64,000 bases of DNA from Letharia columbiana. Taxonomy: Eukaryota > Ascomycota > Lecanoromycetes > Lecanorales > Parmeliaceae. Position 1 is the first letter of the stretch, and each line of letters opens with the position of its first letter. The position numbers and the translations under genes were made by a program. This document shows, piece by piece, positions 11,740 through 23,394 of this stretch. The DNA is taken from positions 1,406,501 through 1,470,500 of the forward strand of contig NW_023501040.1 of NCBI RefSeq assembly GCF_014066305.1, written 5' to 3'. The notes below the pieces were generated by a model, which searched no databases, had not been told where the DNA came from, and saw only the letters and a program-made list of their open reading frames with translations.

Positions 11740-12114
11740 ATGAGCGCCAGACCCCAGCGCGAAGCAGCAACGAAAGCCAGGAAGCGCGTCGAAGAGGCCT
11801 ACACTCTCTATCCCTCCGAACAGGGCCAGGACTCAGACAGCGACGCCACTCCCACAAGACCGAGCGCGCCCCGGCCCACTCCTGTCCAATCGGACGATTC
11901 GAGCGACAGCGACAGCGACGTGTTCGTTGATGACTCGGAGTCGGACTGCCCTCGACCGAGCAAGGCGGTGCGGGGGAAGAAGAGGAAGAGAAGTGCGTCG
12001 CTGTTGAGGGATGTAGGAGAGAGGGGGAGAGCAAGGCTGGGAGGTTGTTGGAGATGGATGATGGGAAAGCGAATGAGGATGTCACGGGGTCCATGGTCAC
12101 ATGTGGGAATATGA
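11740..12114 (+). CDS. Ser/Asp-rich hypothetical protein, 3' structure uncertain
   Basis: From the ATG at 11740 the frame encodes a basic start (SARPQREAATKARKRVEEAY), then a low-complexity acidic stretch of Ser/Asp clusters (DSDSDAT, DDSSDSDSDVFVDDSESD) and a Lys/Arg patch (GKKRKR) resembling a nuclear localisation signal. The following residues to the stop at 12114 look random. The alternative frame from about 12045 stays open to 12389, so a short intron between 11990 and 12045 is possible. Composition suggests a nuclear, chromatin-associated or phosphorylated protein, but no family is recognised. Frames on the opposite strand are shadows of the GC-rich Ser codons. Confidence 0.35.
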   Translation: MSARPQREAATKARKRVEEAYTLYPSEQGQDSDSDATPTRPSAPRPTPVQSDDSSDSDSDVFVDDSESDCPRPSKAVRGKKRKRSASLLRDVGERGRARLGGCWRWMMGKRMRMSRGPWSHVGI

Positions 12115-12582
12115 TGGAGGATATCTTGGTGAGGAAGGCGGGTCCGGCTCCGAGGGTATCTTCGCCGAGGCCAAGGGAGAAGACCCAGGCTTTTGGCCAG
12201 CACCCCGTTATGCGTCGAGCTGGACTCAGTGACATGGGCCCTGTGACTGGCAGCCACACGTGCGGTTGGCGGGATGAGGTTTGGAACAGGGCCGCTGAGG
12301 GATTCGCTGTCGAGAGCAGGAAAGGTGGAGCAAGAGGACCTGGTGATGGCAGTGGATATCGAGCATCAAGGTTCTGTGAGCATTTGTGACCGAGAAGCAT
12401 ACAATGGAAGCGTACTTGGTGTCATGGGTTTCGGGGCAGGCGTTCGGGCGCAGGGGCATGTTTGTAGACCAAGTATGATTGACTCCAAATATTAGCAATG
12501 GTATCTTCGCTCCTATGCCGGGTCCTGCAACACTCTTGACTCCTCGCTATGCATCTTGAACCAAGAAATCCCTTCACCTCCA

Positions 12583-13414
12583 TTAGTCATAATAACTGCC
12601 TCCCCCTTCATCACCACCAGCGTCATAGTCGTCCCCAGCATCATCCCCTCCGTCGTCGAAGTACTGCTCCGCATTGTAATCACCCCCATCCTCTTCGTCA
12701 TCGAATTCATCATCCACCTCTTCCCCCTCCGGCACGTCCTCATCATCTGGGTCCCTCTCTTCCTTCACATCCACTTCGTCCTCCGACATCTCGGCGTCTT
12801 TCTCGTAGCCAGAGAGTTGTAAGGATTTGCCTTTGGTGTCCGTGTTGATGACGCCGTTGGTTTCGGTAGCGGAGGGATCGATGGTGGACCAGAGTTCCTT
12901 GGGGAAGAATTTGAGCACTAAATCCCCTTCAGCACATTACCCGCACCAATCTGTCTCCGTAGCAGCACGAACCGTAGGGTCTCGTATCCAACTTGGGAAT
13001 CATCCTCTTCTTCTTCGTATACCTCTGACTATACTTCGGCATCCCCTCGAACGGATTGAACGCCGCGGCAGCCGACGTCCCAGACTTGCCCACTCGTACA
13101 TTGTCTCCGAGCACGGTGTAGAGAGGGCCGTTTTTGATGCTTTCTCGCAATTTGCGGAAGTGGGCGACTTGGGATTTCTCCTTTTCGGTCAGGGGCTTTG
13201 GCTTGGGGATTTGGAAGGCCTGGGCAGGTATCAGTGGGGGTGGTCGGAAGGAGGGATTGGGTGAATTGAGTACAGGGTATAGAGGCGTGGGCTTGGGCTT
13301 GTCGAGATCGAGTTCGGGGTCCCAGGGGAGGTCTACCCCGCCGATTCTGTAGAGGTCGCCTTTGCCTTCCTTTTTGATGCGGGGACCTTGCTTTGCTTTC
13401 GCAGCTCCAGCCAT
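12583..13414 (-). CDS. RPC31: DNA-directed RNA polymerase III subunit Rpc31 (C31/RPC7)
   Basis: Two exons, 12973-13414 and 12583-12917, with a 55-nt intron at 12918-12972, encode 258 residues. The splice joins KLDTRPY to VLKFFPKELW, the conserved junction region of this family. The middle (residues 80-145) carries the Rpc31 core (FRKLRESIKNGPLYTVLGDN, FNPFEGMPKYSQRY, KKKRMIPKLDTRPY). The C-terminal 70 residues are the family's strongly acidic Asp/Glu/Gly tail. Rpc31 belongs to the C31-C82-C34 heterotrimer that Pol III needs for initiation at tRNA and 5S genes. The gene is divergent from the Hsm3-like gene with about 350 bp between the start codons. The ATG at 13414 gives the usual N-terminus, but an upstream exon could be spliced in phase (see 13538-13600). 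Confidence 0.9.
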
Positions 13415-13537
13415 GTCGTAGTGGTTTTGCGTCCAACGATCGTGCCTTGAGATGGTTCAGCAAAATTCCGTGCAGGTATGATTTAGTCACTTTATATAGT
13501 GGGGTCGGGGACACTGGCGGGGCTGAATCCAATCCAC

Positions 13538-13600
13538 TCACTGCAGCTGGTTCCATCTTGGCGGGTACTTGTCGCGCTTGTAGTAGTAAATGCCCGGCAT
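13538..13600 (-). promoter_or_regulatory. Upstream ORF or alternative first exon of RPC31
   Basis: An ATG at 13600 opens 20 codons (MPGIYYYKRDKYPPRWNQLQ) ended by TGA at 13540. The last codon overlaps a strong donor, GTGAGT (from 13541). Splicing to the AAG at 13448-13446 would put this peptide in frame with the RPC31 start at 13414, adding 30 residues. It is either a translated leader ORF or an alternative N-terminal exon. Confidence 0.35.
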
Positions 13601-13760
13601 TGTGAATAAGACCTCAGGCCATGCTTTAATGGTCACAGTTTGTTGGCCTCCATGCTCGCCGTCACGTGTTGATTTGTGGTTGCTTTGTGGAGGAAGAGGA
13701 AGGCGTGTTTGCAAAATACCTACTCGTTTCCTCGTCATCACACCGTGACGACGACGCGAC

Positions 13761-15694
13761 ATGGCTCTCCCAGCGCTTTTAGGCCAGGTGCATTCCCATT
13801 TGGAAGAAGTACGAAACGATCCTAGCAAAAGCCTGAATGACAAGCTACTGGAACACGTTGACAGGCAGGTTACTGGTATGTGGCGCTTGTTTTCAGGACT
13901 TCACGTGGCCGCATTTCCATCGTGGACGGCTGCTGCTGGGGCTGTCTGCCCCTGGAACTCGTATGTACTGATAGCAAGCTACCAGAAACGATTGAAGAAT
14001 CATGGAGAGATACCCTCCTCAACCAGCTTTCGAACCTCCTCCCAACACTACAGCAAGACCCTACGCCGGTAACGAACCTCATCAACGTCCTCGCCCTGCC
14101 GGCGACATATGACTTCACACGCGTTCTCACGATCCAACCACCGGTCGATTTCACAGCTGGCTTTACATCCTCCTTACCCTCCATCAACCTCGCGGTCCTC
14201 TCCCTCCTCGAGAAGGCGACGTACCGGAAAAGCGACATCGATATAGTGGCTGGAAAGGCTGACGTGGTGGCAGCTTTGGTCAAACTATGGCTGTGCACCC
14301 CAGATACGGCAGTGGCAGGACGGGCCCATGACGTGATAGTGGGGCTATTATTGGCAAATGAAGGGGAGCATACCATGAGTGACAGTGGGATCATGGATGA
14401 GGGCCTGATCTGGAGGAGAATCTTGCGTGACAGAGACATCTACGGCTCCATATTTTCGATCTGTAGCCTCAACACAGCAGGTCAGGAAGGGCCACTGTCC
14501 AAGAGAGAAAAGACGGTCTCTCAGGCAAGACTGCTGGATATGCTCCTAAAGATCGACTCGAGTCCCGTGAGGACGTCACAGATACCAGAGATTGAGCAAC
14601 AATTCGGTGTCAATAACGGTGGGCTGCTGCACTTTGCAGCCATTCATATGGTTGAATACCAGGACGATGTGCTAATGCATATGACCTTGATTGAATTTTA
14701 TGCCAACTACCTGGGTACAAGCCACACATATGCGCTTCATTTCCTACGAAGCAATGGACTCCATGACCGTGCATTGGCATATTACCTTGAACCCGAGAAG
14801 CAAGATTCACTGGACCTCACGTATCTGTACGGTTCGTCGGCAAAATACCTTTCAACCTACTGCTCAACATTTCCTCAGGACCTACTTTCGTCACCGCTTG
14901 CGGGCCACATCCTCTCGCGCGTTACACAAGCAGTCGAGAACACCTCCTCGATCCAGTGGGCGCAGGGGAAGATCCCCAAACACGACCTTCGTGTTTTGGT
15001 ATCTCTCCCACGTGTTATGCTCATACCGAGGACACAGGCCAGCTCTCCGTTGTTCTTGATACCCGTGAAGCCCGCAAATCCGGACGCCTTTGCGGCTTTG
15101 GCTCACATTCTGCATGGTAGCCACGGGGGTAAGCCCGAAGAACGAGCCGCTGCAAGGGCACTTTACTTCTTGGAAATGGAAAACATCTCGACTTTTTGGG
15201 GACGTGTCGTGGCTGCAGCTGATACCGTGGCGCTCAAAGAGAGCGCATTGTCGGCTCTCTCGTTGATCGGAGCGGTCATTACAGCGAAATGGTCACCACT
15301 TCCAGATACCGAACCTTCGGGCTCTACCCCGTTCAGACTTCCATCGGAAGGGGAATTAGCCAGCAAGTGTAACGCTGCATCGCTTCCAAAGTCAGGAATC
15401 GAGGCCATCATGAGTCAGCCAGCTCTTGGCATAGTCGTCCCGTACCTGATGAGGCCACCTGAAAGTTTCGGCAATCTGGTGAGCGGAGGCCGGGGGGATG
15501 TTGAGAGCGCTGTGTATCAGATTGCTGCTGCTAAGCATGATGTGCTTACACTGCTGCACATGAAGCTCAAGGCGTGGGTAGGAACCCGGGCCGAGGGTCA
15601 GGAGATGGTGGCAGCTGTTGAAAGACGGGTCATGCAGGGGGCGATGGGTGGCACGGGTGAGGTTGGAGGCCGCGTTGGAACAATGGAGTTGTGA
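13761..15694 (+). CDS. Hsm3-like / PSMD5-like proteasome assembly chaperone
   Basis: Exons 13761-13875 and 13986-15694 (110-nt intron, donor GTATGT, acceptor CAG, phase 1) encode 607 residues. The protein is helical throughout, consistent with HEAT/ARM repeats. It carries stretches I associate with fungal proteins annotated with the HSM3 N-terminal domain: LVKLWLCTPDTAVAGRA, GLIWRRILRDRDIYGSIFSI and DDVLMHMTLIEFYANYL. In yeast, Hsm3 is a chaperone for the 19S proteasome base that binds Rpt1; it was first found through mismatch-repair phenotypes. No membrane segment or signal peptide is visible. The original downstream start (13880) lies inside the intron, so the ATG at 13761 with the splice is preferred. 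The family assignment is by remembered similarity and could be wrong. Confidence 0.65.
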
Positions 15695-16482
15695 GCATGG
15701 GGGGTTAGTGACCTTACAAGAGCATTTCATAGGGCGTTCATTCTTTATTAGGCAGACGCAAAAAATTAGCGGCATGATACCCATGGAGTCATGGACTTTG
15801 TCAAAGGATTGACACACACACAGCGTGGCCAGCTGCTGCTCATTCTTAAGAGTAATAGCGGCTAGCCACTGGTTTTGAGAGTGTACATGCGTTACGTTCA
15901 ATAGCCTAGCATTAATTCTATGCCAATACAAAATGAACGTGTCCTGCCCTCACATTATAAACAAGGTTATCAAAGGACACAGCCTATACAGTAACAACAG
16001 ATCCACAATCCAAACCGCCACTTTTCCTCCACAGCTTGCCAAAAGCCCGTCGGGCCAATCGACCACGGGCTGTTGCCTTTCGCCGACCCCTTGAGTGAGT
16101 GAGTGATGGATGATAGACCCTTCCCAACCAACCAACTCATCATCCGACATTACTCTTACACGTCCGCACGCCTTTCCACCGCACAGAGTCCAGAACACCA
16201 TCCCGCCAAGCCTTCAGATCCCTCATTTCTTTCCCAAGCAATCGCCTAGAGTACGCGTACACGACCTTGGATCCGCCGGGCAAAACCTCCCAGCTCCCGA
16301 ATCCCAAATCCCCCTCAGTCCACCATCGTTCCGAGATTTTTCTGACACGTGCATGGCTTTTTTTTTTTTTTTTCGACCAAGTTTTTAGATCCCTCGTTCG
16401 AAAACATTCGCATAAGTGACTTTTGGATCCACTGGGCAAACTCCCAGCTACCCCATCCACACCCCCCCCCGCGCCAAACCCG
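15695..16482. other. Intergenic with a degenerate duplication
   Basis: No gene is seen. A 16-nt T run lies at 16358-16373. The segment around 16215-16330 resembles 16387-16500, which includes the 3' end of the rhodopsin-like gene. Shared cores are TTGGATCC...GGGCAAA.CTCCCAGCT and AGTCCAC.ATC, at offsets of about 156-172 bp. This suggests an old local tandem duplication. Confidence 0.45.
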
Positions 16483-17839
16483 TTAGTCCACGATCACGTG
16501 GACCAAATTCTTGTCGCTGCCGTGCTCCAACTCGATCCAGTTCCGGTAATTGCCCCGGGTCTGGTCGTCGGGCCACTTGCCCATCCAGACCGCGCCGAAC
16601 CGGGCGTCGGAAAGCCGGGGCGACCGATCCGGTGGCGTTTTGTAGAGGAGGTGGCGGAAGAAGGGTTTCAGGACCGGCATGCAGCCGCAGATCAGACCCG
16701 TGTTGATTTCGACGGCGCTGTACGAGTAGAGAAGAGAGAGGATCAGTGCTGGAAGGTCTGGGTTGGGGGGGGGGGTGAAGAAGGCGGAATCCTTACGTTA
16801 GGAGGAAGGTCCTTGCGTCGAGCCAGGCGGTGTCGGGGGCGTTGAGGTTTTGGACTAGAAGGGCGAATCGGACGGTGGTCACTGCGCAATTGCTGCGGGG
16901 AGGTTAGTCTGCCCGTTTGTAATATTTGAGTGGATAGTGGCGTACGCGATCCCACTCATGAATATCAAGACCAGTCCGAACTTTTCTCTAGGAGACAGCC
17001 GCAGCTGCCATACCATCGGCAAAGGTAGAAGAAATAGTAACACATCGGAAATGACATTCATTGACCCGTAGGCATAGTCAGCGTGAACGAGAACAATGCA
17101 GTGGCCGGGTTCGTCAGGCTTCCAGTATTTCGATATTGGCGTGCAGCCGAAGAGCAAGGTGATGAAGTTGGCGGATAAATAGCCAGTAACGAAGACCAAC
17201 ACGGCCCACGTTGCGTACTTGAAAGACTGGTTGACCCCGAACAATCGGAGGTACATCAGCAGCAGGGCTATTCTATAGCCGAGGATGCTGAGTAGATACA
17301 TGGCCGAGGAGATGTATATCCACTGTGGTGGGACCCATCAGCCAGGGCTTTGGGGAATACCATGGGAACGAGTATTCGTACTTTAACGTGGTCAGACACC
17401 AGCTCCGGTGTCATCTATCGCGAGTATTGGAGTCAGCATTCCCTCATCGAGACATGGAAATGAATGATGAGAGATGTCTAGGGACTCGGATGGTGCTGAA
17501 GGGGAGGCTTTGCCTGTGAGACATATCCCATGACCGGAACGACGACACTGATTGTGATTGATTGTGGTTGAAGAGTAAAGACTCGGGTCCTGAACTTACA
17601 TCCCAGAGATGAAGACCCATTCCATATCGCGTGGAAACGCCAAGGACAACACTGAAAATTATGGAAAACAGCAAAGTGACCATGGCCGCATAATCGTCCC
17701 AACCAAGATTATGAGTGACGAATATCCTGGTCCAGACTCTGATACAAACAATAACTGCGGTTACTATTGGACAGACTACACAGGTGATGATGATATCATG
17801 AGCCAGGCTAGGAACATGCTGGGGAAGTTGGGGCGACAT
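16483..17839 (-). CDS. Fungal rhodopsin-domain integral membrane protein
   Basis: Five exons, 17600-17839, 17382-17414, 16946-17322, 16797-16892 and 16483-16717, join in consistent phase to 326 residues. All four introns (185, 59, 53 and 79 nt) are GT-AG. The product has the seven hydrophobic segments of the fungal rhodopsin-like (SAT4/PTH11-related) family. Typical pieces are RIFVTHNLGWDDYAAMVT after helix 1, GMGLHLWD, WIYISSAMYLLSIL, the FGCTPISKYWKP loop with a conserved Cys, and a charged C-terminal tail beginning CMPVLKPFF. Members sit in the plasma membrane; some act in host-surface sensing, but most have no assigned ligand. The tiny 11-codon second exon (17382-17414) is required to keep the WD...WIYIS frame. 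No defect is seen. Confidence 0.85.
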
Positions 17840-19684
17840 TGCACCGATGAACTATGCTCTGTGATATGGTGCTGGAAACTGCGTGTGTACGCACAAACAG
17901 GCAGTTCATCTATTCCTTTGTTGCGAAAGAAAGATGTTCAAGTACGAAAGTCGAACACTCAGCCTCAGCCGCGGGGGGGCACGAATCCTTCGCCGCCGCG
18001 CGGGGCCCGGGCCTCGAACGGAGGAAAGGAAATCAGAAAATATCCCTATAAGGTAAGGTAGGATTGACGAATTCTACTCCAATGCAGAAGCAGGTAAGCT
18101 GACATGCAGCTACAACCTTGGTATCATGGAAAATAAAGCGACTCGAAAATGGTAGAAAGGTAGTAGGCTGGCAAACTGAGGATTTATCTATCGGACCATC
18201 GGACTAAGTGTTACACCGTCTTGGAAGTTGGTGGTGTGATAAGCGTCACATCGAAGGGATAATAATGATAAGAATTATAAATGCGAACTGGACGCACAAG
18301 AATTGTGACTTGTGAGACGGGGAGAGGAGAGAAGCAGACTTCTAGACCGACATTTAGCGCGGAAAAGGCATCCCGTTTCGCTTGACTGCGGGAAGCTCAA
18401 GGCAGTCAGCTGCGTTCGCTGCAGCCATAATGCTGACCTCGCACCCAAATTGCCTGGCTTCCTCGGTTCACGTATGCACGAGCAACAAAAAGAAGCAATT
18501 GCGTGGACGATCAGTGCAAGGATTGGTTATCCTTGCGCAATGTGGCCAGTAGAGATTCGTCTTTGTGTGAGGTGATGTTGAAAGGGTGTCTAGGGCGTTG
18601 ATGCTACTGCTGCTGGAGGAAGTTCGGGGGAAGCGAAGGCGGTAATGCTGCGCTGGAACAGATCGGAATCGGAACCGAGGGTGCTGCGCTGGAGCAGGTT
18701 GGTTACGGAGCCGAGGATGTTAATTCTGCAGCTGGAGTGGGAGCTGCGAAAGAGGTAAGGCCGATAACGCTGCTGCTAGAGGAAGCTCGGAGAGCAAGAG
18801 GGGGGAGATGAAATGCGCTGGAGTAGGTTGGAAGGTAAACAAGGGCGAGGATGCTGCTGCTGCTGATGAAGGGGGAGATAGAGCTGCTGGGGCAATATAA
18901 TTAGAGGGGCAGGGCGAAGGGACTTCAAATCTGTTATAAAGGGATCGATGGGTGGGACAGCCAGGAAGAATACCGCGATGCTGGTACTTGACCATTCGGA
19001 GGTTTTGCAATTACCGATGCTTCACCTCCAGCTTTTGTAGGAGGCGAAGAAATCAATTTTATCGAACACCGGCAGCATGATGGAAGCAATCGGATCTTCG
19101 CGGTCCAGACACTAAGAGCTTCTTGCGTAGAACACTGTCGAATCAGCTACGCTGGCCCGATAGATGTGTAGACATACAGAATGCTGCGCAAGAAATCCCG
19201 TTTAAAGGAGGAAAGAAAAAACCCCAATCAAATGTCTCTTGAAAAGGCCAAACAACTATACGAAAGTACTCCGGGCACTGAAGCTGTTCACCTAGATTAA
19301 TAAATTCTGGAGCAGAAAAGGAAACTTTATGATTAATTATTATTAAGTGAAGTAACACTGGGCGGCTGGCTTAGGTACTCTAGTGCTTCAAGTTAGCTAG
19401 TGGAGGCCCAAATTTAGGGAGGGCGGCCACCACGGCTTTAAGGTACTTTAGGCAGCAGATCGCGCCATGTCTAGGCAGAAGGTCGTTCGAAGGTGGCTCA
19501 AGCGGCCACGCCCGTGCGACTTCCGACTGAGTGGGGGCACCACATCCCCATCCTTCCCGCCGTCACACATGCATCTATTTTCCATCTTTCAAAGATGACA
19601 GCAGAGGGAGATGGGCCCACTGATGTTCCATTGACCCAGCGACTCCGTCAGTATCAAACGCCCTAAGTCTTATGTCTCGACCGA
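17840..19684. other. Intergenic, no supported gene
   Basis: Short frames only. The single structured part is the GCTG-rich repeat near 18600-18900, listed separately. The 200 bp before the MET2-type gene have no clear core promoter element that I can name. Confidence 0.4.
18595..18905. repeat. Degenerate GCTG/GGAG-rich minisatellite
   Basis: About 40-bp units built around GCTGCGCTGGAgCAG..GG and GGAgCcGAGGatG repeat four or more times with heavy divergence; GCTGCTGCTG runs lie at both ends. No long frame follows the unit length, so a coding repeat is not supported. Confidence 0.45.
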
Positions 19685-21220
19685 ATGCTAAATCCCGTAG
19701 AGAGAGCCTCCAGCCAGCCTGAGAACCCATTCGCTGCTCTGATTCCCAATCAGCACATCGCCATCGTACCATCCTTCACCCTCGAGTCTGGAGTCACTCT
19801 CCGCAATGTTCCAGTCGCATATACCACTCGGGGGAGACTGGCTCCAGAGGGAGGTAACGCCTTGGTGATATGCCATGCTCTGTCTGGAAGTGCCGATGTC
19901 GCTGATTGGTGGGGCCCACTGATGGGAGGGCATGGACGTGCCTTCGATATGACCAGGTTCTTTATTGTCTGTCTGAACAGCTTAGGAAGTCCCTACGGAA
20001 GTGCAAGTCCTGTCACCAGTGTGCACGGAGATGCAAACCGCGAGCGTTACGGCCCCGAGTTCCCTTTGACCACGATCCGGGACGACGTCAAGTACGTGCT
20101 TCTTACATGACTTCTCCCATAATATCTGACATACAGCAGCATACACAAGCTCGTTCTCGATGACCTGGGTGTGAAAAAAATTGCAGCGGCTGTTGGTGGA
20201 TCTATGGGAGGCATGCTGGTCCTGGAATATGCTTACTTTGGCATCGACTACGTTCGAGCAATAGTACCAATAGCAACTTCAAGCTGTCATAGCGCTTGGT
20301 GTATCAGCTGGGGCGAGGCGCAGCGGCAAAGCATATACTGTGATCCCAAATACGAAGACGGTTATTACGCGTTCAATGACCCACCGGCAGCAGGGCTCGG
20401 GGCTGCTCGCATGTCGGCGTTGCTGACGTATAGAAGCCGCGATTCCTTCGTGGCAAGGTTCGGAAGAAACATTCCAGATCCCTCGCGAAGGCAGGCCATC
20501 AATGATAGTCAACGTCCATCAACACCATCGAATGAGCACTGGGCGGTACACAATGAGGGTCATAGGAGCTCTCGCACGACTCGACCGCCCAGTGTCCATG
20601 AAGACACGTCAGCTCCTACCCCTCAATCCGATGCGCCGCAATCTGTTGCGAATGACAAGGCAGCTCAATTCACTGACCCTCAGTTCCATGGAGCTACAAC
20701 TTTCGTGCCACCTACCCCGCCAGCACCCCTGACGGAATTCTCCACCCAATCATATCTACGGTACCAAGGAGGAAAGTTTGTGAAGCGTTTTGACAGCAAT
20801 TGCTACATCGCTATCACAAGGAAGCTGGATACACATGACGTCTCAAGGTATCGGGTACCTCCGGATATACCTAATCCAGCCGCAGTGGCACTGTCTCAGA
20901 TCCAGCAGCCAGCTCTGGTGATCGGCATCGAGAGCGATGGATTGTTCACATTTGCAGAACAGCAAGAGATAGCAGCCGCAATACCAGACTCAAGGTTGCG
21001 GAAAATCGACAGTCCAGAAGGCCATGATGCTTTCTTGCTGCAGTTCGAGCAGGTGAATAAGCACATTGTAGAGTTCTTCAACGAGGTGCTTCCCGATATC
21101 ATGGAGGCGCCAGGACTCAATTTACATGACGACGGGGGTGACGAACAGCAGGGAGTGACGACAATGGGAAAAAGCAGCACATTTGGCGAAGCCGAAGTTG
21201 GCGATATCACGGCCTGGTAA
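19685..21220 (+). CDS. MET2: Homoserine O-acetyltransferase
   Basis: Exons 19685-20091 and 20137-21220 (45-nt intron, donor GTACGT, acceptor CAG) encode 496 residues. The enzyme transfers acetyl from acetyl-CoA to L-homoserine, the committed step to methionine (EC 2.3.1.31). The alpha/beta-hydrolase core is clear: CHALSGSADVADWWGPLMG around residues 63-81, the nucleophile Ser158 in GGSMGGM, the Asp in GIESDGLFTF, and the His in SPEGHDAF. The central linker rich in Pro/Ser/Thr (about residues 260-340) is typical of fungal Met2 and absent from bacterial MetX. The ATG at 19685 is the first in frame. No peroxisomal targeting tripeptide is present at the C-terminus. The gene appears intact. Confidence 0.92.
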
Positions 21221-22269
21221 CGCAGTTGTCACCTGCGCCGTCAGGGACTGTGGGTTAAGTGCCAGACACCACGGGACATTTATAGTTGATACCCTTGCAA
21301 TTTTATCTATAGCATCTTCATCCATCATGGAAAATTTCTCTCTCCTATGTCGATTTGTGGAAGGCTTCAGGTTTTTCGAACCTCGACCAGCGATATCCCT
21401 AGGCATGGGACAATCTCTTTACTAGGCTAGCCACTCGCCAAGGTCGATCATCGCTGGTGCCACAGACCCGAGCAATGGCAAACCCTGCTGGTGTAGGTGT
21501 TTATGTCCCGATAGGCTTTGAAAATTACTTCCTCATACCTTCCAAAGACCTGTTTCACAGTATCAGACTCCCCAAGAACTCACTCTATACCCAAAGACAT
21601 TTCACGACTCGACTGCCACACGGCACATCGAATCATGGTAGTCTCGGATCAAGGGACAGAGCCGATGCATAGTATTCGAGCCAAGGCATCGTTTTCTCAA
21701 GCCTTCGCCTCCGCCTCCATAATCCGCGGTAGCAAAGAAAATCGATGCGCTCTACCAACCAAACGGCTCACTGTCCCACCAAGAGCGCCATCGCCATCAA
21801 GAAAACGTCAGTCCATTGACGTCCTGACGACTTATCCCGCCTCCTTCCTTCCTTCTACGGTGCCCACAACCTGGAAACCGCACCATTCCGTGACCCCGCC
21901 AAAAGCACGCTCTCTCATCCTTCGCGGTCGATGTTCCGTCATCGTGCAGCGCCCTTTCGTCTCGGATGTCCAGCTGGTATCTGTCGACTTCACGAGGCGG
22001 AATGGGTGGGTCTTGGGAACGGACAGGCGAGGACGGACTGCGTGATGGGTGGGGATCTGCTCTATTTGGGGGTCCTTGTGCATGATAGGTATGGCAGTAT
22101 ATACTATGAGGTTTCTGGGTGTGGAATCGAATTTGGTTGCGCTGGCCATCGTCTGCGGTTGTCACGAGGGACATGGTCAGAGTGATGTATATACTTTTAG
22201 TCCGTTCAGGCCACGCTATGCATCGACAACGTCCCTGATAATGCCATCAGCCTCGCTATGCCTAAACCA
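21221..22269. other. Intergenic, no supported gene
   Basis: Overlapping open frames of up to 175 codons on both strands around 21520-22170, with Ser/Pro/Arg-rich random-looking translations. No domain was recognised. Confidence 0.4.
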
Positions 22270-23394
22270 CTACGAGTCGAACAAGGCGTCTTTAAGAATG
22301 GTACAAGCCTCCGTGTAATGCAATGTAGCCTCTGGATCTACACTAAAGGGATATGGACTTTTATCAAATGCGTGTCGCTTTTCCTTGATGATCACAAGGT
22401 GAACCCTTTTCCCCAGCCCTTTCAACCTTTCGGCAAATACCTCGCCTTCCTGTAAGAGCATGTCCCATTCGCACAAATACATCGCTACGCCTTCCGGAAT
22501 GGCAGCGGTGAGGTCCGCGTCGGTTGCTGCAGCCGGAGAAGCGTAGGGGGACATTCTGTTCTCGAGTTCCGGTAGGTAGGATTCGTCAAAGAGGGATGTG
22601 AGGATTGGTGGCAATGTCTTCCCAGGTCGGACACATGAGGCTCGTCGTTCGTCCCGGGTGAGTCGGTTGTCTAGGCTGGGGTACCATGCTATTATAGAGA
22701 CTATCTCGGGCAGCGGTGGACCCGACAGTGTCCTGTCCGTCCCGTTCGATTGTGAGGCTTCCATGGGTTTAGACTGATACTCGTTCCTAGTGGATTGAAT
22801 ATGCGTTCTTAAGCGGAGAGGCATCGTGAATGCCATGTTGCCTCCGGCTGAAAAGCCAGTCAAAGCCATCTTGTGCGGGTTGAGACCGAGTTCGTCGGCA
22901 TTTGCTGCTAGATGGAGCAGCGCTTCGACACCGTCTTCCACCGCTGTTGGGAAAGGATATTCGGGCGCCAGTCTGTATTCCACGCTCACGAACACGGCCT
23001 CCACCTGTTTTACCACCATGGTCGCCCATCGTCCATCATCCTTTGCCGTTCCCAATGTGAAACCCCCGCCATGCATATTGACCACCAATGGGTATTTCCT
23101 TCCTTGTTGGATTTGACTCCGGTAGTCATCTGGCACGTAAAAGGCAAGATGGAGGATGGTGGCCTGCCCGCTTACCACGGTGGTGGGGAACTTGCGGAGG
23201 AAGGAGGGCTCTTTCGGTGATGGGGTTGGGATACTGTGAAAGTAGAGGCCGACTTGTTCGAGGAATCGCCAGACATTTGCTTGAGCGGAAAGCCACCATC
23301 GTGGATGTGGCTTCCGTTGATGATTTGCGGGTATCGGGATGGTCTTGGAGGGCCCTTCGTTTGAGGGGACGGGACGGATCTGGGTGGACATCAT
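22270..23394 (-). CDS. HSL-family alpha/beta hydrolase (esterase/lipase), possible ErdH-type partner
   Basis: An intact single-exon frame from ATG 23394 encodes 374 residues. Features of the hormone-sensitive-lipase (alpha/beta hydrolase fold-3) group are the oxyanion motif HGGG at 108-111, the nucleophile Ser182 in GFSAGG, VEYRLAPEYPFPTA after the oxyanion region, and a C-terminal catalytic His341 in KRHAFDKSP. There is no signal peptide; the N-terminal hydrophobic patch is short. It would hydrolyse an ester of unknown identity. The next gene, divergent with about 394 bp between start codons, is a broken AspRS-DUF2156 fusion (ErdS architecture). Because the ErdS pathway includes a hydrolase (ErdH) that removes aspartate from ergosteryl-aspartate, this neighbour is a candidate for that role. 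That link is inference from position and fold only. Confidence 0.85.
   Translation of the reverse strand: MMSTQIRPVPSNEGPSKTIPIPANHQRKPHPRWWLSAQANVWRFLEQVGLYFHSIPTPSPKEPSFLRKFPTTVVSGQATILHLAFYVPDDYRSQIQQGRKYPLVVNMHGGGFTLGTAKDDGRWATMVVKQVEAVFVSVEYRLAPEYPFPTAVEDGVEALLHLAANADELGLNPHKMALTGFSAGGNMAFTMPLRLRTHIQSTRNEYQSKPMEASQSNGTDRTLSGPPLPEIVSIIAWYPSLDNRLTRDERRASCVRPGKTLPPILTSLFDESYLPELENRMSPYASPAAATDADLTAAIPEGVAMYLCEWDMLLQEGEVFAERLKGLGKRVHLVIIKEKRHAFDKSPYPFSVDPEATLHYTEACTILKDALFDS

Noticed and set aside
11567..12400. Minus frame of 277 codons
   Set aside because: Ser/Pro/Arg-rich reading opposite a Ser/Asp-rich plus frame; no domain.
13029..13556. Minus frame of 175 codons overlapping RPC31
   Set aside because: Alternative frame of the RPC31 first exon; the RPC31 frame carries the conserved residues.
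21518..22185. Frames of up to 175 codons on both strands
   Set aside because: Open on both strands at once with random-like composition; no homology recognised.
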